Assembly: GCA_016806145.1 (NCBI GenBank)
Contig: CP063166.1
Span: forward strand, 496,001-560,000
DNA: 64,000 nt
Reading direction: 5' to 3'
DNA from: Variovorax paradoxus
GTDB lineage: Bacteria; Pseudomonadota; Gammaproteobacteria; Burkholderiales; Burkholderiaceae_C
The translations under genes and the position numbers were made by a program. Positions within the stretch are counted from its first letter, which is position 1. Each line of letters begins with the position of its first letter. The notes beneath the pieces were generated by a model. That model saw nothing but the letters and a program-made list of their open reading frames with translations. It made no database searches and was not told where the DNA came from. Of this stretch, positions 63,879 to 64,000 are shown piece by piece.

Positions 63879-64000
63879 ATGCCGCGCATCCTGCTGATCG
63901 ACGACGACGAGCACCTCGGCGCGCCGCTGGCGAGCTATTTCGCGCGCTTCGGCTGCACCCTCGAGAGCGCGGTGCGGCCCAGCGAAGGCCTGGCGCGGCT
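63879..64000 (+). CDS. response regulator, N-terminal part (3' end outside window)
   Basis: The visible 40 residues begin MPRILLIDDDEHLGAPLASY and are the first strand, the acidic pocket (DDD) and first helix of a receiver domain. The phosphorylated Asp is expected beyond the window edge. The output domain cannot be seen, although OmpR-type is the most common. Its closeness to the membrane-protein pair may or may not mean a link. Confidence 0.85.
   Translation, partial: MPRILLIDDDEHLGAPLASYFARFGCTLESAVRPSEGLAR

Overview
This is a high-GC (roughly 70%) chromosomal window from a betaproteobacterium. Burkholderiales, family Comamonadaceae, is the best fit and a Variovorax-like organism is likely. 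The reasons are the str/S10 ribosomal genes, a Bug/TctC solute-binding gene next to a CoA-transferase and an acyl-CoA dehydrogenase, a Liv transporter operon carrying an acyl-CoA ligase, an EIIA-Man/HPr/EI phosphotransferase chain without sugar permeases, and the overall style of the genes. The assignment rests on gene content and not on a database search. No tRNA, rRNA, CRISPR array, insertion sequence or prophage was seen.

Layout. Positions 1-6159 are the end of a cell-surface polysaccharide locus: the 3' part of a carbohydrate-related protein, two glycosyltransferases, a ferritin-like protein, a secreted protein and UDP-glucose dehydrogenase. Positions 6142-11306 hold a catabolic unit (CoA-transferase, TctC, acyl-CoA dehydrogenase) divergent from its LysR regulator; between the CoA-transferase and tctC lie two copies of an unusual hairpin repeat. 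Positions 11534-14922 carry a three-repeat AP2-like protein, a small helical protein, an SrkA-type kinase and a DUF2855 protein. Next come ohrR-ohr with an OhrR operator, a serine hydrolase, an enoyl-CoA hydratase and 3-hydroxyacyl-CoA dehydrogenase pair, purT and an esterase.

Positions 21887-29436 form one catabolic uptake operon: AraC regulator, LivH, LivM, LivG, LivF, acyl-CoA ligase and periplasmic binding protein. From 29509 to 41510 are housekeeping and accessory genes: EVE protein, MarC, SDR, GST-kappa isomerase, dienelactone hydrolase with LysR, small secreted repeat proteins, CorA, hemB, a candidate small RNA, a HemJ-like protein, VanZ, a thioredoxin-like ferredoxin, a hydrolase and a PBP5/6-type carboxypeptidase.

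Positions 41581-54257 are the str and S10 ribosomal operons: rpsL, rpsG, fusA, tuf, rpsJ, then a 2.5-kb interruption with a lipoprotein metalloprotease and a small exported protein, then rplC, rplD, rplW, rplB, rpsS, rplV, rpsC, rplP, rpmC and rpsQ. A terminator after rpsJ and a new strong promoter before rplC show that the cluster has been split into two transcription units. It also ends at rpsQ instead of running into the spc genes.

The last 10 kb hold a peroxiredoxin, an acetyltransferase, cytochrome b561 and cytochrome c', a TlpA-type thioredoxin, an MFS transporter followed by the EIIA-HPr-EI chain, two envelope genes that share a 39-bp upstream element, two membrane proteins, and the start of a response regulator.

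The most unusual items are the paired hairpin repeats at 7348-7606 (conserved loop, different but self-complementary stems), the interrupted ribosomal operon, the duplicated upstream element at 61775 and 62326, the palindrome-rich hemB to hemJ intergenic region with its candidate small RNA, and the triple AP2-like protein.
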